Below, in pieces: positions 1 to 10,660 of a DNA stretch of 64,000 nucleotides. Position 1 is the stretch's first letter, and every line of letters starts with the position of its first letter. The notes under the pieces are model-generated. The model ran no database searches, had not been told where the DNA came from, and worked only from the letters and a program-made list of their open reading frames with translations. The DNA lies in contig MU277714.1 of assembly GCA_022385805.1 (NCBI GenBank), positions 27,869-91,868 of the forward strand, written 5' to 3'. Origin of the DNA: Pilatotrama ljubarskyi. Taxonomy: Eukaryota > Basidiomycota > Agaricomycetes > Polyporales > Polyporaceae. A program made the translations under genes and the position numbers.

Positions 1-595
1 GTGGGAGGTGCACGAACCGAGGTCGACGAGGGTAGGGCGCGCGAAAGGATGTCGACAGAGAGAAGCAACCGGTTAGAGCGCAGGGCTCATAACCTGATGA
101 ACTCTGAACCTGGAAGGCAGGAGCACGACTGTAAGCCGCACTGTAAGCCGCACAAAGAGAGTCTTCAGTCTGTGAGCGAAAGACTATATTGCATAGAGTA
201 AGTACCTGTAAGCCGCACAAAGAGAGCTACAAGTACTTGGTAAGTAAACCATATATGTAGGCATAGATGTGTAGTACTTACTCTTCAGTCTGTGAGCGAA
301 AGACTGAAGAGCAGGGGCAGAGAATGTCCTCCTTATATACAAGTCCAGAGGACGCATGAGTAAGCGAAGAAAGGAGGGCATGTGACCATCGACTAGAACT
401 ATCTAGAGGAGTCCATAGGGATCCGGAACAGCGTAGAACGCACTGGAGAAGTCCAGAAGTGTCCGGAAGAGAAGTATCGTACAAAGAAACAAAGAAAGCT
501 ATATACAGTAAGTAGGAACATCCATGCTGTGTAACACAGCCACTGTGTGACCTCCAGACCGCGTATGGCCAGTACGCAACCCTGGAAGTTCAACA
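1..595 (-). repeat. LTR-like retroelement end (putative 3' LTR, runs off window)
   Basis: Read on the minus strand, the RNase H-like coding remnant ends just before position 595. The sequence there begins TGTTGAAC, a TG start as expected for an LTR. A TATA-like TATATAAGG lies at about 330-341 on the plus strand in minus orientation. Downstream of it is a duplicated segment: CTTCAGTCTGTGAGCGAAAG occurs at about 164-183 and again at about 282-301, and GTAAGCCGCAC occurs three times. Position directly after the RNase H end makes a 3' LTR the simplest reading. The other LTR edge is not seen, and the start does not match the LTR at 4450-5066. Confidence 0.4.
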
Positions 596-1205
596 CAGCT
601 TGCAGTCTTCGAGATCATGGTTCTTGAGCTGTCTCCTTTTCAGCTCCTCACGTGATAAGGATGGCCTCGCCAATGGTGCTGCACTTGTCTGACCGCTCCA
701 CTTGCATTGACCCTCCTTTGCAGTGAACGGGGCATCAAAGTCGACGATGAATGCCGATAGCAACTCCAGGATGTTGAGGGGGGGGGGGGGAAGAAGACGG
801 TGGCACGGTGGGTAGCGTCCCCTTGACGGATCATCGGCCAGGTTGTGTGTGCTTTTGACATATCTCGTATGTATGCACGCACCATGCTCCTCTAGGAAGG
901 CTCTAAGGTGCCTGAAGACGAGGTTGGTAGGTCAGTTTCTACTTCGACCTTTCCACCAGCCTTCCACGACCCCTCTGTTGTCGCTATAGACTTTGATGTC
1001 GGGATGCTCAAAGGTGCCCGCAGAGGTGACAACAATGAGTCAAACGAGGAGTTCCGGAGCTATGGCCTCTGCCCAGCCAATGTCACATCCTTCCGCGTTC
1101 CATCCCAGGACGAGGCGCCAGGCTCTCCAACACCTGGCAAGCATAACCGCCAAACCGAACCCTGAGCTCGCATCTGAGAATGCTTAAGGATTCCAGACCT
1201 CACGG
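596..1205 (-). pseudogene. Retroelement RNase H domain, decayed (3' part of interrupted element)
   Basis: The conceptual minus-strand translation shows RNase H landmarks in order: AFSDASSGFG with the first Asp near 1172, GWAEAIAPELL with the catalytic Glu, KVYSDNRGVVEGWW with the third Asp, and STHNLADDPSRG with the terminal His/Asn-Ala-Asp motif. A tail (FIVDFDAPFTAKE, then EELKRRQL) follows and ends near 596. At least two in-frame stops (one near SRN, one near ELLV) look like CGA-to-TGA changes, and another stop lies just before AFSDASS. The domain continues the reverse transcriptase remnant at 1807-2940, from which it is separated by an inserted LTR. It is non-functional as it stands. Confidence 0.75.
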
Positions 1206-1210
1206 GGTCC

Positions 1211-1801
1211 TGTCACGTCCCGTGCCACCAAGGAGCGTGACCTCTGCCGGAACTCCCGCAGGAGTTCCGGACAGGACTTCCTCAGACGTCCGCACTTACC
1301 TTACTTAGTAGCCTTTGAGTCTTTTTCCTGTTGACATCATATCTCTTCTTATCAGTTTATCCCTTCTCTTGTCTTGCGTCACTAGGCCTCGGAGTTCCTG
1401 GAAGTCTGATGCCTATGATGTAGGACCCTTCCTTATTTGTTGGGGTTACCTAGGATAAATAGCCGAGCTGGTAGTAGTGTTTGCCTCAGTTCGGACACCT
1501 TGTTGTTACTTCATTGTTATCTCGTCTCCATCTCATTACTACCTCGTTTCCCCTTCGGCTACTTCCTTGGGTACTTATCCCGCAATACATCCTCCTTCAC
1601 CGCAACTCCCCGCAACTCTGTCAGAACTCCATCTACCCTCTGCTCCTTCCCGTCTCCTTGTTGGTGGCCTTCACACTAGACGAGACCGCTCAGGGTGTTG
1701 CCAATAGCTTCGCCGAAGTCCCCACCCCCGTGTCGTAGCCAGACTCCGTGTGGAACTCTGTCCCCTTCGTCTGCCCGCCGTCTACAGCACGCGTTCTAAC
1801 A
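1211..1801 (+). mobile_element. Solo LTR, 591 bp, with 5-bp target site duplication
   Basis: The segment starts TGTCACGTCC and ends CGTTCTAACA, giving the TG...CA ends of an LTR. The 5-bp word GGTCC occurs immediately before it (1206-1210) and immediately after it (1802-1806), a perfect target duplication. A TATA-like GGATAAATAG at about 1452 is followed about 30 bp later by CAGTTCGGACACCTTGTT, probably the transcription start. The word AATAGCTTCGCCGAAGTCC lies near the 3' end (about 1706). Removing the LTR rejoins the RT and RNase H parts of the minus-strand retroelement around it. No internal coding region belongs to it, so it is a solo LTR. Confidence 0.85.
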
Positions 1802-1806
1802 GGTCC

Positions 1807-2940
1807 CAGGATCTCTCGAGAGAGGGTTGGCTGTGAGAGGATGTCTCGCCACCAGCAAAGGTCTGAAGAGGTCGAGGAAGGAGGGGGGGGGTATGTGGCA
1901 TGAAAGGACGACTATCTCAAATATACCCAGCATAGACTCAATTGAGACAGGATAAGCATGGCTGCGCTGGACCATGAGCGAAGTGTGCCACAGCTTGCCG
2001 TGGAGCTGCTGTACCTCCCGCAGCATGTGTGTCTGCTTAGCCAGCCAGGAGTCGATTGCCTGAAGGTATTTGTCCACCTTCTTCTGCTGGATCAACACTG
2101 TGTAGCTGCTGAGGTTCCACTCAAAACCATTGAATGGGAAGGATGACGCAAAGTCCAGATCCTTCTCATGCTGCCAGACGATACCCAGAGGTGTTGTGAC
2201 ATTGTTGACGTCGGCCAAGCAGTAAGAGAAAGTTCAGAGACCTCAGGGATTGAAGAGAGAGGTTGCGAATGGAGAAGGACATATCTTTGACAAACTCATC
2301 AGTATGCCCGTCAGGAAGAGTGTTGCTGCCAAACCAGTAGCAACCACCGTCCTTCCTACATCTGCCATGACGGAGGACTTGAGATTTCATGTAGATCTGC
2401 GGTGATTAAAGTTATCAAGATACTCCAGATGTATGCGTAAAAAGACCTTGTTGTCCACCCACTTCGCGAGAGGACCGATTCTGTGGAACCCCAGAATGTC
2501 TGTGAGAGCGTCTCCCAGGTAACCATATAGCCCTGCATGTGATGTGACTCCAAATGTGGCAGAGGTGTTGACTGTAAAGAGATCGTTGTCAAGCCCCACC
2601 ACTGTTCCAGGCCATTGGGATACAGTGAGGGGAAGATTGCGGTAAGCCTCAAACACCTCCTTGAGAACCTGCTGGAAGGCACCAACACAGGAGGGAGAAC
2701 ACATTAAAGGTGCCCCAAGTGCAAGGAAAATCATCTGAGTTAATATGCGAGTTGATCGAGGAGACATAAGGGGTTGGGTTGTACGGGTACGAGAAATTTT
2801 GAATGAGTCTATAGACTTGTGGTTTGTGTGGTTTTGGAACAAGAGAGAGAGGGGAGGTTTGGAAAGGGCCAATGAGATGTTCCAGGATATCGCGAGGGAA
2901 AGGACTGATATAACGTTATAACTCGAATTCATGCTGTATA
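1807..2940 (-). pseudogene. Retroelement reverse transcriptase domain, decayed
   Basis: Minus-strand translation gives recognisable RT segments: RNLPLTVSQWPG, then ATFGVTSHAGLYG, then RIGPLAKWVDNKVFLRI, then LGIVWQHEKD, FASSFPFNGFEWNLSS and MLREVQQLHGKLWH. The order matches the palm-to-thumb part of fungal RTs whose usual motif is KWVDD. Here the second catalytic Asp reads Asn (WVDN). Several frame changes and stops separate the segments. It lies between a gag-like ORF upstream (3790-4450) and RNase H downstream (596-1205), so the order is gag-RT-RNase H. I saw no aspartic protease or integrase, so assignment to a gypsy-like or a DIRS-like lineage is open. Confidence 0.75.
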
Positions 2941-3789
2941 ATGTGATCGAACTCGTCCTTGTGTTACTGAAGTGTTACTATTGGGAGGAACAAAGGTGTG
3001 GTGTATAAAGGGAATGCCCGAGATGAAACCGTTTCCAATAGAGGGAACGAGCAGGGGTATCTATCAACCAGACTGGATTTGCGCAGGACGGATGCCCATT
3101 TGCCTGCTTGCAGGAAAGTAGGGGGATTACTCTTTCTGTGCATGAGGGCAGCAATGGGTGCCATGGCAATCACTCCCACATCCCGAGCAGTGGTGTTGTT
3201 CATTGTGGTTCATCTCGAAACAACTGGTGTCTCACTCCCAGTTGGTGCACAGAGGGAGACCCTGGTGGCTGACGATGTGATTTTCTTGTCGAGAGGACAT
3301 GGTTGGGTGTCCCTCCCAAGTCGAGATGGTGTTGCAATGCTTGATGTCGCTGAGAGAGTGACAGCCCAAACAGATAGCGCAAACAATGAGGGCCGACGTG
3401 CCTGCACTCCTACAAAAAGAGTTGCCTAGGGGGGTTGAAGCCTGCTTCTGATGCTCACACCGAGAAGGGAAACACGGTGCTGGCTTGGTTTGCCACCTTG
3501 CTCTCTTGGACAGAGAGAGGGCGAGCGGAGGGCTCGCAGGTCACTTTCTCTGTTCCACCTGTAATGCATGATGCAGGTTGGGGAATGCAGGACGCAAGTC
3601 GCAAAGAGGCTGCAAGCGGTGAGAGGGACACGTAGGGTGGGGTATGGGACGTGAGGTGCAAAATGAAACCCAAACGTCGGAGACCAGAGATGCGCCCATG
3701 CGAGGTTGTTATGACAGCAACACAACGCAGCAAAGCGCAAAGGAAAAGGAAAAGGGCAAGGAAGGGGGGGATATCGGCTTTGTTAACAA

Positions 3790-4450
3790 TGAGAAAAACT
3801 ACGGTGTGAACAAAGACTCACCTGTTGTATAGACAACAGCATCTTCTTGTGCATGATGTCTCCTTTGATCTCCTCTATGGCTTTGGAATTGATCATTGAC
3901 AGATCAAAGGGGTAACCTTGGTCCAGTTCGAGATGCCAATCCCGACGATACCTAGCCTGGTAGCAGACTAGGACTGCCATGCCACCCGCTTGACTACAGA
4001 GATTGTGCATTTTGAGATGGTAGAAGAACAAGGAGAACATTCAGACATATTCTTCGGGCCACTGTAGCTTTCCAATCTAGTGCATGAACTGAACGAGGGC
4101 CTGCATTATCTCCTCCCACTCCCACTCTTCATTGTGATGCACCTCGGGAGACCCTCGGAGGACCAGGCTCAAGGTGACCGCATCAAATGATCGATGCAAA
4201 GCAAGAGTGTTCTCGTCGAAAGAGAGCTGCTCTCGCTTCGCCTGCTCTCGAGCTGTCACTGTGAAGTAATTCAGCTCGACATAATCCACTTTCCGCAACT
4301 TACTGATGGTGTACAGTGTGGGAGGTTGGAGAACGGAATCGGGACCCATCTTTCCAACAGGAATGGGGAGGAGTTTCCGTTTGCACGAGGGTGCAACTGA
4401 GTCCTCCATGGTGAGGCCTGAAGTTTCCGAGAAGGTAGGAGATGAAGCAA
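3790..4450 (-). pseudogene. Gag-like ORF of the same retroelement, broken
   Basis: Two consecutive minus-strand reading frames (about 4410-4077 and 4040-3790) give LSKLRK-like (ISKLRKVDYVELNYFT), then FFYHLKMHNL, CYQARYRRDWH and SMINSKAIEEI. From memory of fungal proteins, this order resembles the N-terminal nucleocapsid-like ORF that precedes KWVDD-type reverse transcriptases in Agaricomycetes. The two parts are in different frames around 4041-4077. The stretch 2940-3790, between this piece and the RT, has only short open frames on both strands and I recognise no domain in it. The function is inferred from order and pattern only. Confidence 0.5.
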
Positions 4451-5066
4451 AGTGCTGGTTTACCAGGAGACAACTCACGAAGGACTTATCTCAGTAGTGA
4501 CACAGGTCAGACTGTGATCGGACCGGAGTTGGAATCATATCAGATCGGAGATCAGAAGATGGAATGTTATCCTGAAGGGGGAGATGGAAGAGTTGTACTA
4601 GCAGATCAAGTGATTAACGAGAAATCTGAACTGAAGAGCTACCCTATAGAATCTGAAGCTTATATAGTAAGAAGTAAGTAAGGTTCGGGTTTGTCACAAC
4701 TACGCAGTAGAGTAGTACGCGAGGGGATTAGATTGCTCAAGGAGGCGGCCTAATGCCACGCTCATTATATACTATTCACATTGATTTTTCTAGTACTAAG
4801 TGGAGTAGCTAAGTAATCAACTATGCTATCACTGACTAAGCATATCACTAAATTGCAAGTACCAATCTACCTTTCAACAGGGTTTGTAAGGAGTAACTGC
4901 GGAGGGGAGCTCAGAGTGGGATCAGATGGAACAAAGGTCAGATCGCGTGGAGTATGGCGCGGGTTAGTCTCATCGCCGATGATGACGAGTGAGTCTCGGA
5001 GGCCAATCGGACTGATCGGGTTCCGAAAGGTGCCGGACCGGAAGGGTCCGCACGGGTGCTAACAAT
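4450..5066 (-). repeat. LTR-like segment, minus orientation, 3'-truncated
   Basis: On the minus strand it starts TGTTAGCACCCGTGCGGACC at 5066 and runs through a TATA-like CTATATAAGC (about 4655-4667) to CAGTTCAGATTTC (about 4625-4640). It then passes GTCCGATCACAGTCTGACC and ends near GGTAAACCAGCAC (about 4450). The same ordered words occur in the plus-strand LTR at 13236-13846, so the two are one family. The last 200 bp of that family, with the AATAGYTTYG word, are missing here. The gag-like ORF begins about 40 bp beyond the truncation, so this may be the 5' LTR of that element or an unrelated neighbour. Confidence 0.6.
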
Positions 5067-5341
5067 GTATCTACATGGTTTGTACAGAGAGATAATCACA
5101 TTTGAAGACTCTAGTGAAGGTTTTCTTGTTCTTTCTTCCTTTGTAGGCTTGTTTACCAGGTCTCTATAGACATAACATATCATTAGCAAGCTATTCTATA
5201 GCTGAATATAACTGCATGGTTTATTATTACAGATCATCGGATCTGAAGATGCTGGTACAGGTTTTCCTATTCTTTGCTTAAACCTAGACACTTACATAGC
5301 TTCTGACCCTTGGTTGAAGAAGTCCTGGCAGCTTATGGACA

Positions 5342-5360
5342 TTTATGCAAACAGTAATAA
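5342..5360 (+). repeat. Isolated MITE terminal fragment
   Basis: TTTATGCAAACAGTAATAA differs at one base from the right end of the MITE family (TTTATGCAAACGGTAATAA). It lies 12 bp upstream of the intact copy at 5373-5800 and replaces the satellite word usually found there. It may be a remnant of an earlier insertion or of a nested event. Confidence 0.5.
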
Positions 5361-5372
5361 GAGAGCTTTCTA

Positions 5373-5800
5373 TTACCGTTTGCATAAAGGTTGTCACGTG
5401 ACCGGACTGGCTTCGCTTGCAGCCTCCCTCTTTGAAAAATCTGTAGCTTAGTACAGAGTCCCTCATAAATTTTGATCTGTCTTGTAGTCAGTTCATCAGA
5501 TTTTTCTCTTTGGATATACATAAAAATTGGGTGGAGATGTGACCAGGAATCTTGCCAAATGGCCCACTATGGTTATATCAGCTACACCTACCATGAGCTG
5601 GGCTGAATGTCTAAAGTAGAGCATGAAAGCTTCGGTCTCCATCCAAAATATACATCAGAAAATAACATGTATTTCTATCTTTACTCAGACTAAGGAAGCA
5701 TCTGATTCCATGAGCTCTGTGAGCTGCAACAATTTTTTGACATCTGGGATGTGGCATGGAGCAGAAAAGTGTCACGTGACAACTTTTATGCAAACGGTAA
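5373..5800. mobile_element. MITE copy A (428 bp), family with GTCACGTGAC inverted repeats
   Basis: The left end TTACCGTTTGCATAAAGG...GTCACGTGAC and the right end GTCACGTGAC...TTTTATGCAAACGGTAA are inverted repeats of 30 bp with one mismatch. The dinucleotide TA flanks both sides (5371-5372 and 5801-5802), consistent with a TA target duplication. The interior has no coding potential. It sits inside the satellite, and excising 430 bp brings the flanking satellite anchors (5363 and 5963) to a 170-bp spacing. This copy is the best preserved of five and can serve as the family reference. A Tc1/mariner-type mobiliser is possible from the TA duplication but unproven. Confidence 0.85.
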
Positions 5801-8250
5801 TAAAGCTGAATATGACTGCATGGTTGATTGCAACAGGCAATCAGTGCTAGAGGTGCTAGCAAAGCTTTTGCTAATCTTCACTAGTTCTAAGCCACATACA
5901 CAGTTTCTGACCTCTGATAGGTGCATTCCAGGGTGCTTATGACTGTATTATATACCATTAGGAAGCTGCTCTCAAACTGAATCCAACTACATACTTAATG
6001 AGGTTGTATAGTCAGTATAATATGTACTGGTACAGATATTTGTATTCTTTGTGTTCAGTCATACACACAGTTACCGACCCCTTGCAGGCTTCTCTAGAAA
6101 GCCTTAGAACGTGTATTATAAGTCATTCGAAAGCTATTATTCAGCTGATACAAGGTGGTGTATGGGGTGGATTATGAGCTTTGAAGGTATTGGTAGAGGT
6201 TTTACTGCTCTTGACTGTTATATACCTGTAGCCACATATACACCTTCTGACTGCTTGTAAGCATCTTCCTAGGTCTTTGTAGGCATATTATATACCATCA
6301 GAAAGCTACTATCAAGCTGAATGCAACCATGGGGTTTCTGAGTGGTGGCTACCATCCTTTAAGGAGGTAGTCAATATTCATTCAGATACTAGTACAGATT
6401 GTGTTGTTTGCTTATGCCAAGCCATGCACATAGCTTATGACCCATTGCAGGCTTCTTTAGTATATGTCTGTGGGCACTTATACATGACTAGAAAGCTGTT
6501 CTCAAGGTGAATTCAGCTAAGTAGTTTATATGGGGAATCAATCTTTACCTAGCTATATACACTCGCTTGTAGCCCTTACAGGCTTGTTTCCTTACTGTGT
6601 ACATATATATTGTATATCATCAAGAAGCTATTTTTGTGCTGAATACAAATACAACTACATGATTGATTGTGACAGACCATCATATTTGAAAGTGCTAGTG
6701 ATGGTTCTCTGGTTCTTTGCTATTGTGTGTCCAAGCCACATGTCTTCTGACCCTTTGCAGGCTGGCTAAACAGGTTTCTATAGACCTGTTATATATCAAC
6801 AGGAAGCTATTCTGAAGCTGAATTCAACGACAGGGCTGATTTGACAGATCATTACACATGAAGGCACTAGTACCCTCTTGCTTGCTTATGAGGATGATAT
6901 ATCAGAGCAGAAATCTGTTCTCAAGCTGAGTGAAAGTAGATCATTTCTGAGGGGTATAACCAGGTCTGAAGGTGCTTTTATATACACAGCTTCTGGTCCC
7001 TTGCAAACTTGTATACCAAATGTGTATAGACATATTGAAGATGATGAGAGAGCTGTTTCTAACTCAGTGCAACTTCATGGTTTGTTGCAACAGATATTCT
7101 ATGCTAGAGGTGCTAGTAAGGGTTGGGCTATTTTTCACTTGTCCTTGCCAACATACAGCTTCTGACACTTAGCAGGTGCAGTTTTGACTTCCCATAGTGA
7201 TGTAATATACTGTTAGGAACCTATTTTTAAACTGAATGCAACCACATGATTAATGAGCTTGTGTAGTCAGACATAGAGGTACTAGTAAGTTTTTGGATCC
7301 TCTGCACTCAGTCATACACACACTTTTCAACTTCTTTAGTAAGTATTCATAGGCAAGACATATATCATTAGAAAGCTATTTTCAAGGTCAGTCTAGCTAT
7401 GTACATCATGGGCAAAAGGTCTGAAGGGGCTACTACAAATGCATTTGTTCTCTATTTTTGTCTGTGCCTAGTAAAATACATTCAGCTTCTGGTCCTCAGA
7501 AGCTTGTTTTCTGAGTCTGTATTTATAAATCACATACCATGAAAGACCTGATTCCTAGCTAGATATAACAACTGTGCTGATTGTTACCTACCATCAGATT
7601 TGAAGGGGGTGGTAATGGCTTTGCTGTTCTTTACTTATCTCTAGTCAAACACACAGCTTCTGACCCCTTGCAATCTTGTTTACTGTGTTTTTCTGGACAT
7701 ATTATGCACTACTAGCACTACTGGGAAGCCATGTCTATGCTGAAATCACACAACCTATTAGGAGAGATGGTCTTATTTGAAAGTTCTTGTATATCTTTTA
7801 CTCCTCATGACCGCTATTCACCTTCATGCACACATATACCTTCTGTGTTTATCAACTAGATTGTGACCAAATGGTTTCTGAGAGAAGTTGGCAAGTCTTC
7901 AAGCACTGCTCTTTACTGTTGCTCATGGTGAGGCATATACACAGCTTCTAACCCATTGCAGGCTTCATTAGTGAGTTACAGACACCTTCTATGTCATTAG
8001 AGAGCCCTTCTCAAGGTGAATGCAACTACACTGTTCATGGGGAGAAATAATCAGGTATCAAAGTGCTAGTGCAGATTGTCTTGTTCTTGCCTATTGTTCA
8101 TTCCCAGTCACAGCTTCTGAATACTTGTAGAGGTCTTGTTCTGGGTGTTCATGAGGATTTATATACCATCAGCCACCAATCTTCAAGCTGAATGTGACCA
8201 TGAGGATTTTGAAAGGAGATGACCAGTCTTCAAGGTGCTAGTAAGGGGTC

Positions 8251-9149
8251 ATTAACCTTCGTGCTCAACTCCCTTGACCTCTAATTATTGTATATTCTAT
8301 TTATATGCAAACTTGAGCATACCAGGAGGCAAATATATATTTATGGTGCATGACTACAGCTCTGCTCACAGTAATGGTTAGAATGACCAGTTTGAAGAAG
8401 AGAGCTAAAGTAAGTATACAAATGTGCACTATTATAGTCCTTGAAGCTCTTACTGTCAGTAAAGAGCCCTAGACACAACTTTATTATTATGATAGCTGTA
8501 AACCCCATGGTTAGCCTCAGTAGCTAGATTTACAATATACAATTTCAGTATTTTGCTTGTGCTGATGCAACTAAAAATGTTGTAAGTCTTAGAACAGTAT
8601 TATTTTAGTAATTTCTATGAGTGTGAGTTTGAGTCATAATAATACAGCACAACATAACAGCTTCATAGATGACTTTATTGCTAACGACAGGTTATTTTTG
8701 ACTGTAACAGTTGTTCACAATCCAGCTCTTGCATTGAAATGTGTATTTTCAGAAGTCGTAAGAAATTAGGAAACACATGTAACAAGTAGATCTTAGTAAC
8801 AAATATCATTATATCGACAATTAACACCCATCTCATGCCTCATCAATCGTGCATGCTAGGAATGGCCCACTCCCCCCAAGTATGTGACAGTCACTCGTTG
8901 CACAGCCTCCTGCGCCAGCCAATCCATAGATCTTTTCTGCCCGTCTCATCTCATGATTTACCCCTCCTTCTGTGTACTGTTAGGTCTTTAGCGTTCCGGA
9001 CAGAAAATTCATGACCTTGAGCAGCTCCCAAGCCCACGTGCAGTACTCTGCACAGACGGGAGCCGCTCGAGTTCACCTGATCAAAAAGGCAATACCCCTG
9101 CGCATTACTGGACAGGTGCATGGGCAGTACCCTGATCCATCTCAATGTC
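8251..9149. other. AT-rich stretch without a recognisable gene
   Basis: No credible ORF. It holds a dispersed repeat (8838-8881) also found at 15060-15104. The rest is unassigned AT-rich DNA between the satellite and the next LTR-like segment. Confidence 0.5.
8838..8881 (+). repeat. Dispersed repeat, copy 1
   Basis: CCTCATCAATCGTGCATGC followed by AGGAATGG and CACTCCCCC matches, with several substitutions, the sequence at 15060-15104 right after MITE copy E. Its identity beyond that is unknown. Confidence 0.5.
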
Positions 9150-9814
9150 TGGGCTTTCCACCTCCACCTCTACCTCTAAGTGAGACTTTGACGGCTGAAA
9201 CTCTAATGATCAAGTTCTGTACTCTGCTCTCGCACTCCACTCACCTTGATCACGTTACTATTCATGTTTGTTCTCTTAACAATAAGACTATCGTCTTTTC
9301 ATCTTACTTTCATACTCTGCTCTTACTTCTTCCTATTCTGAACTCCTTATTGAATATGGAGATAATAAGCTCTCTTTCTATTTATACCACTCTGGAATGT
9401 AGTAGATACTCAGTTCAGATATCACCAGCTCATCTGCTCAACTCTGTTCCCCTTGTCTGACTTGTGCCTCAAGTCTGGACATACTCCGTTGAGTCCGATG
9501 AGACTTAATCACTGTCAGTGTCCCATATCCTTACCTCTTATCTCGTCTCCATTCCTCCCAATCCTCCCTTCTGAAGATCTTGTCTAAACCCTGAACTCTG
9601 AAGTCCAGTACCCAACTCCAGACCCAGGTACCCAACTCTGGATGGATTCCTGAGTAGACCTTTATCCAAAATTGAGGACACTCCTGATGAACCCATGCAT
9701 TGTTAATAGCTTTGCAGAAGTCCTCCCCTATGTGTACTCTGATCTCTGGACCATCTCTGACCCTGTACTCTGCACTCCAGAGTTCCGTAGTCTGCCTTCT
9801 CGGCTTTCTGGACA
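9150..9814 (+). repeat. LTR-like segment, 5' edge not resolved
   Basis: It contains the ordered landmarks of the LTRs at 1211 and 13236: TATA-like CTATTTATACC (about 9378), CAGTTCAGATATC (about 9412), AATAGCTTTGCAGAAGTCC (about 9706) and an end GGACA at 9814. The last word also ends the LTR at 13846. No target duplication was found, and the left boundary is a guess from the LTR length. Confidence 0.5.
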
Positions 9815-10660
9815 GGTCCGAAGAGGCACAAAGGGTGTGGCTTTGGGAATGCAAGAGCTAGCATCGAGATTGGGTGGCAAAATAGTTGCCTTGCACCAGC
9901 AGTGTTGTGTAGTTGTCATATCAATCCCTTTCCATGCAGTGCCAGTAAGTAGCATGGCCTCAAGCTGATTGATGATGTAGATGTCAGATGGGTAATACCA
10001 GAGTTGAACCAGTCAATGGAGTGTACAATAAAATTTGTGCGGTAGTGGGCCTGAAGCACCAGATAATGCTCTAGTCGTTTAGGTAGACATGGAGTGTGAG
10101 GTTGACCTCAAGTTCTCAACATGAGCTGCAGTTGCAGCTGCTCAGCAGGGTTCTGAGCTTGGTCTGCACATTACCTCCACTTTTGATGCAAAACTTCACC
10201 TGTAAGCAGGACATTGATGAGAGTGCTGACTCTGCTGAAGTTAGACATCTCTGTCATCTTCTCGACTTCAGGCACCTGTATCTGTGGGAGACACTTTGCT
10301 GAGCCCAATGCCCTGCCTCCCTGTTGCCAGCCTTCTCTTACCTCTTTTACCCCATCGCCTCATTCTTGATCCAAGGGTTGATGAGGGGCTGCTTGATCTT
10401 GAGGTTTGGGTAGATCCTTTTGAAATGCTTTGTGGGTTTTGGCTGCTGTTTGCATAATACCAGTTGAGGATCTTGATCTATTACCTCAATCACATTCTCC
10501 TTCTCAAACACAAGCTGGATGGTGGTTTCTTCTTCAGCTTTTCTGCAGTTATTTCCATGTCCTCTGGCTCTTTTCTCTTGTCATGTCACTTATCCTAATG
10601 TACATGTTATCCTCAACTTGACATATTCTTTCTTTCTGGCCAGCTCTCTGCACAGCTTAT
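9815..10660. other. Unassigned repeat-compartment DNA with coding-like fragments
   Basis: Short minus-strand frames read as plausible protein: about 9960-9728 (LLTGTAWKGIDM) and about 10620-10330 (EDPQ-like, then KRIYPNLKIKQPLINPW). They are broken by stops and frame changes. I do not recognise the family. A transposon protein remnant is likely from the setting. Confidence 0.35.

Larger units (their letters stand above)
5061..8250. repeat. Degenerate tandem satellite, unit about 170 bp
   Basis: A block of words recurs in fixed order: ACAGATCATCAGATTTGAAG, then TGCTAGTA...GTTCTTTGCTTAT, then CACACAGCTTCTGACCCC, TTGCAGGCTTGTTT, ATAGACATATTATATACCAT, then AGAAAGCTATTCTCAAGCTG and AATGCAACT. Using the AAGCT core as anchor, copies lie near 5188, 5363, 5963, 6131, 6303, 6493, 6625, 6804, 7050, 7219, 7373, 7543, 7726, 8002 and 8174. 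Most intervals are 154-190 bp, with truncated units near 6912 and 7830. Copies differ by many substitutions, so the array is old. It is interrupted once by a MITE (5373-5800). It has no long ORF. Confidence 0.8.

Noticed and set aside
5061..8250. CRISPR-like or protein-coding reading of the 170-bp repeats
   Set aside because: Units are contiguous and diverged throughout without constant repeats and unique spacers, and the frames are broken. The sequence is eukaryotic.
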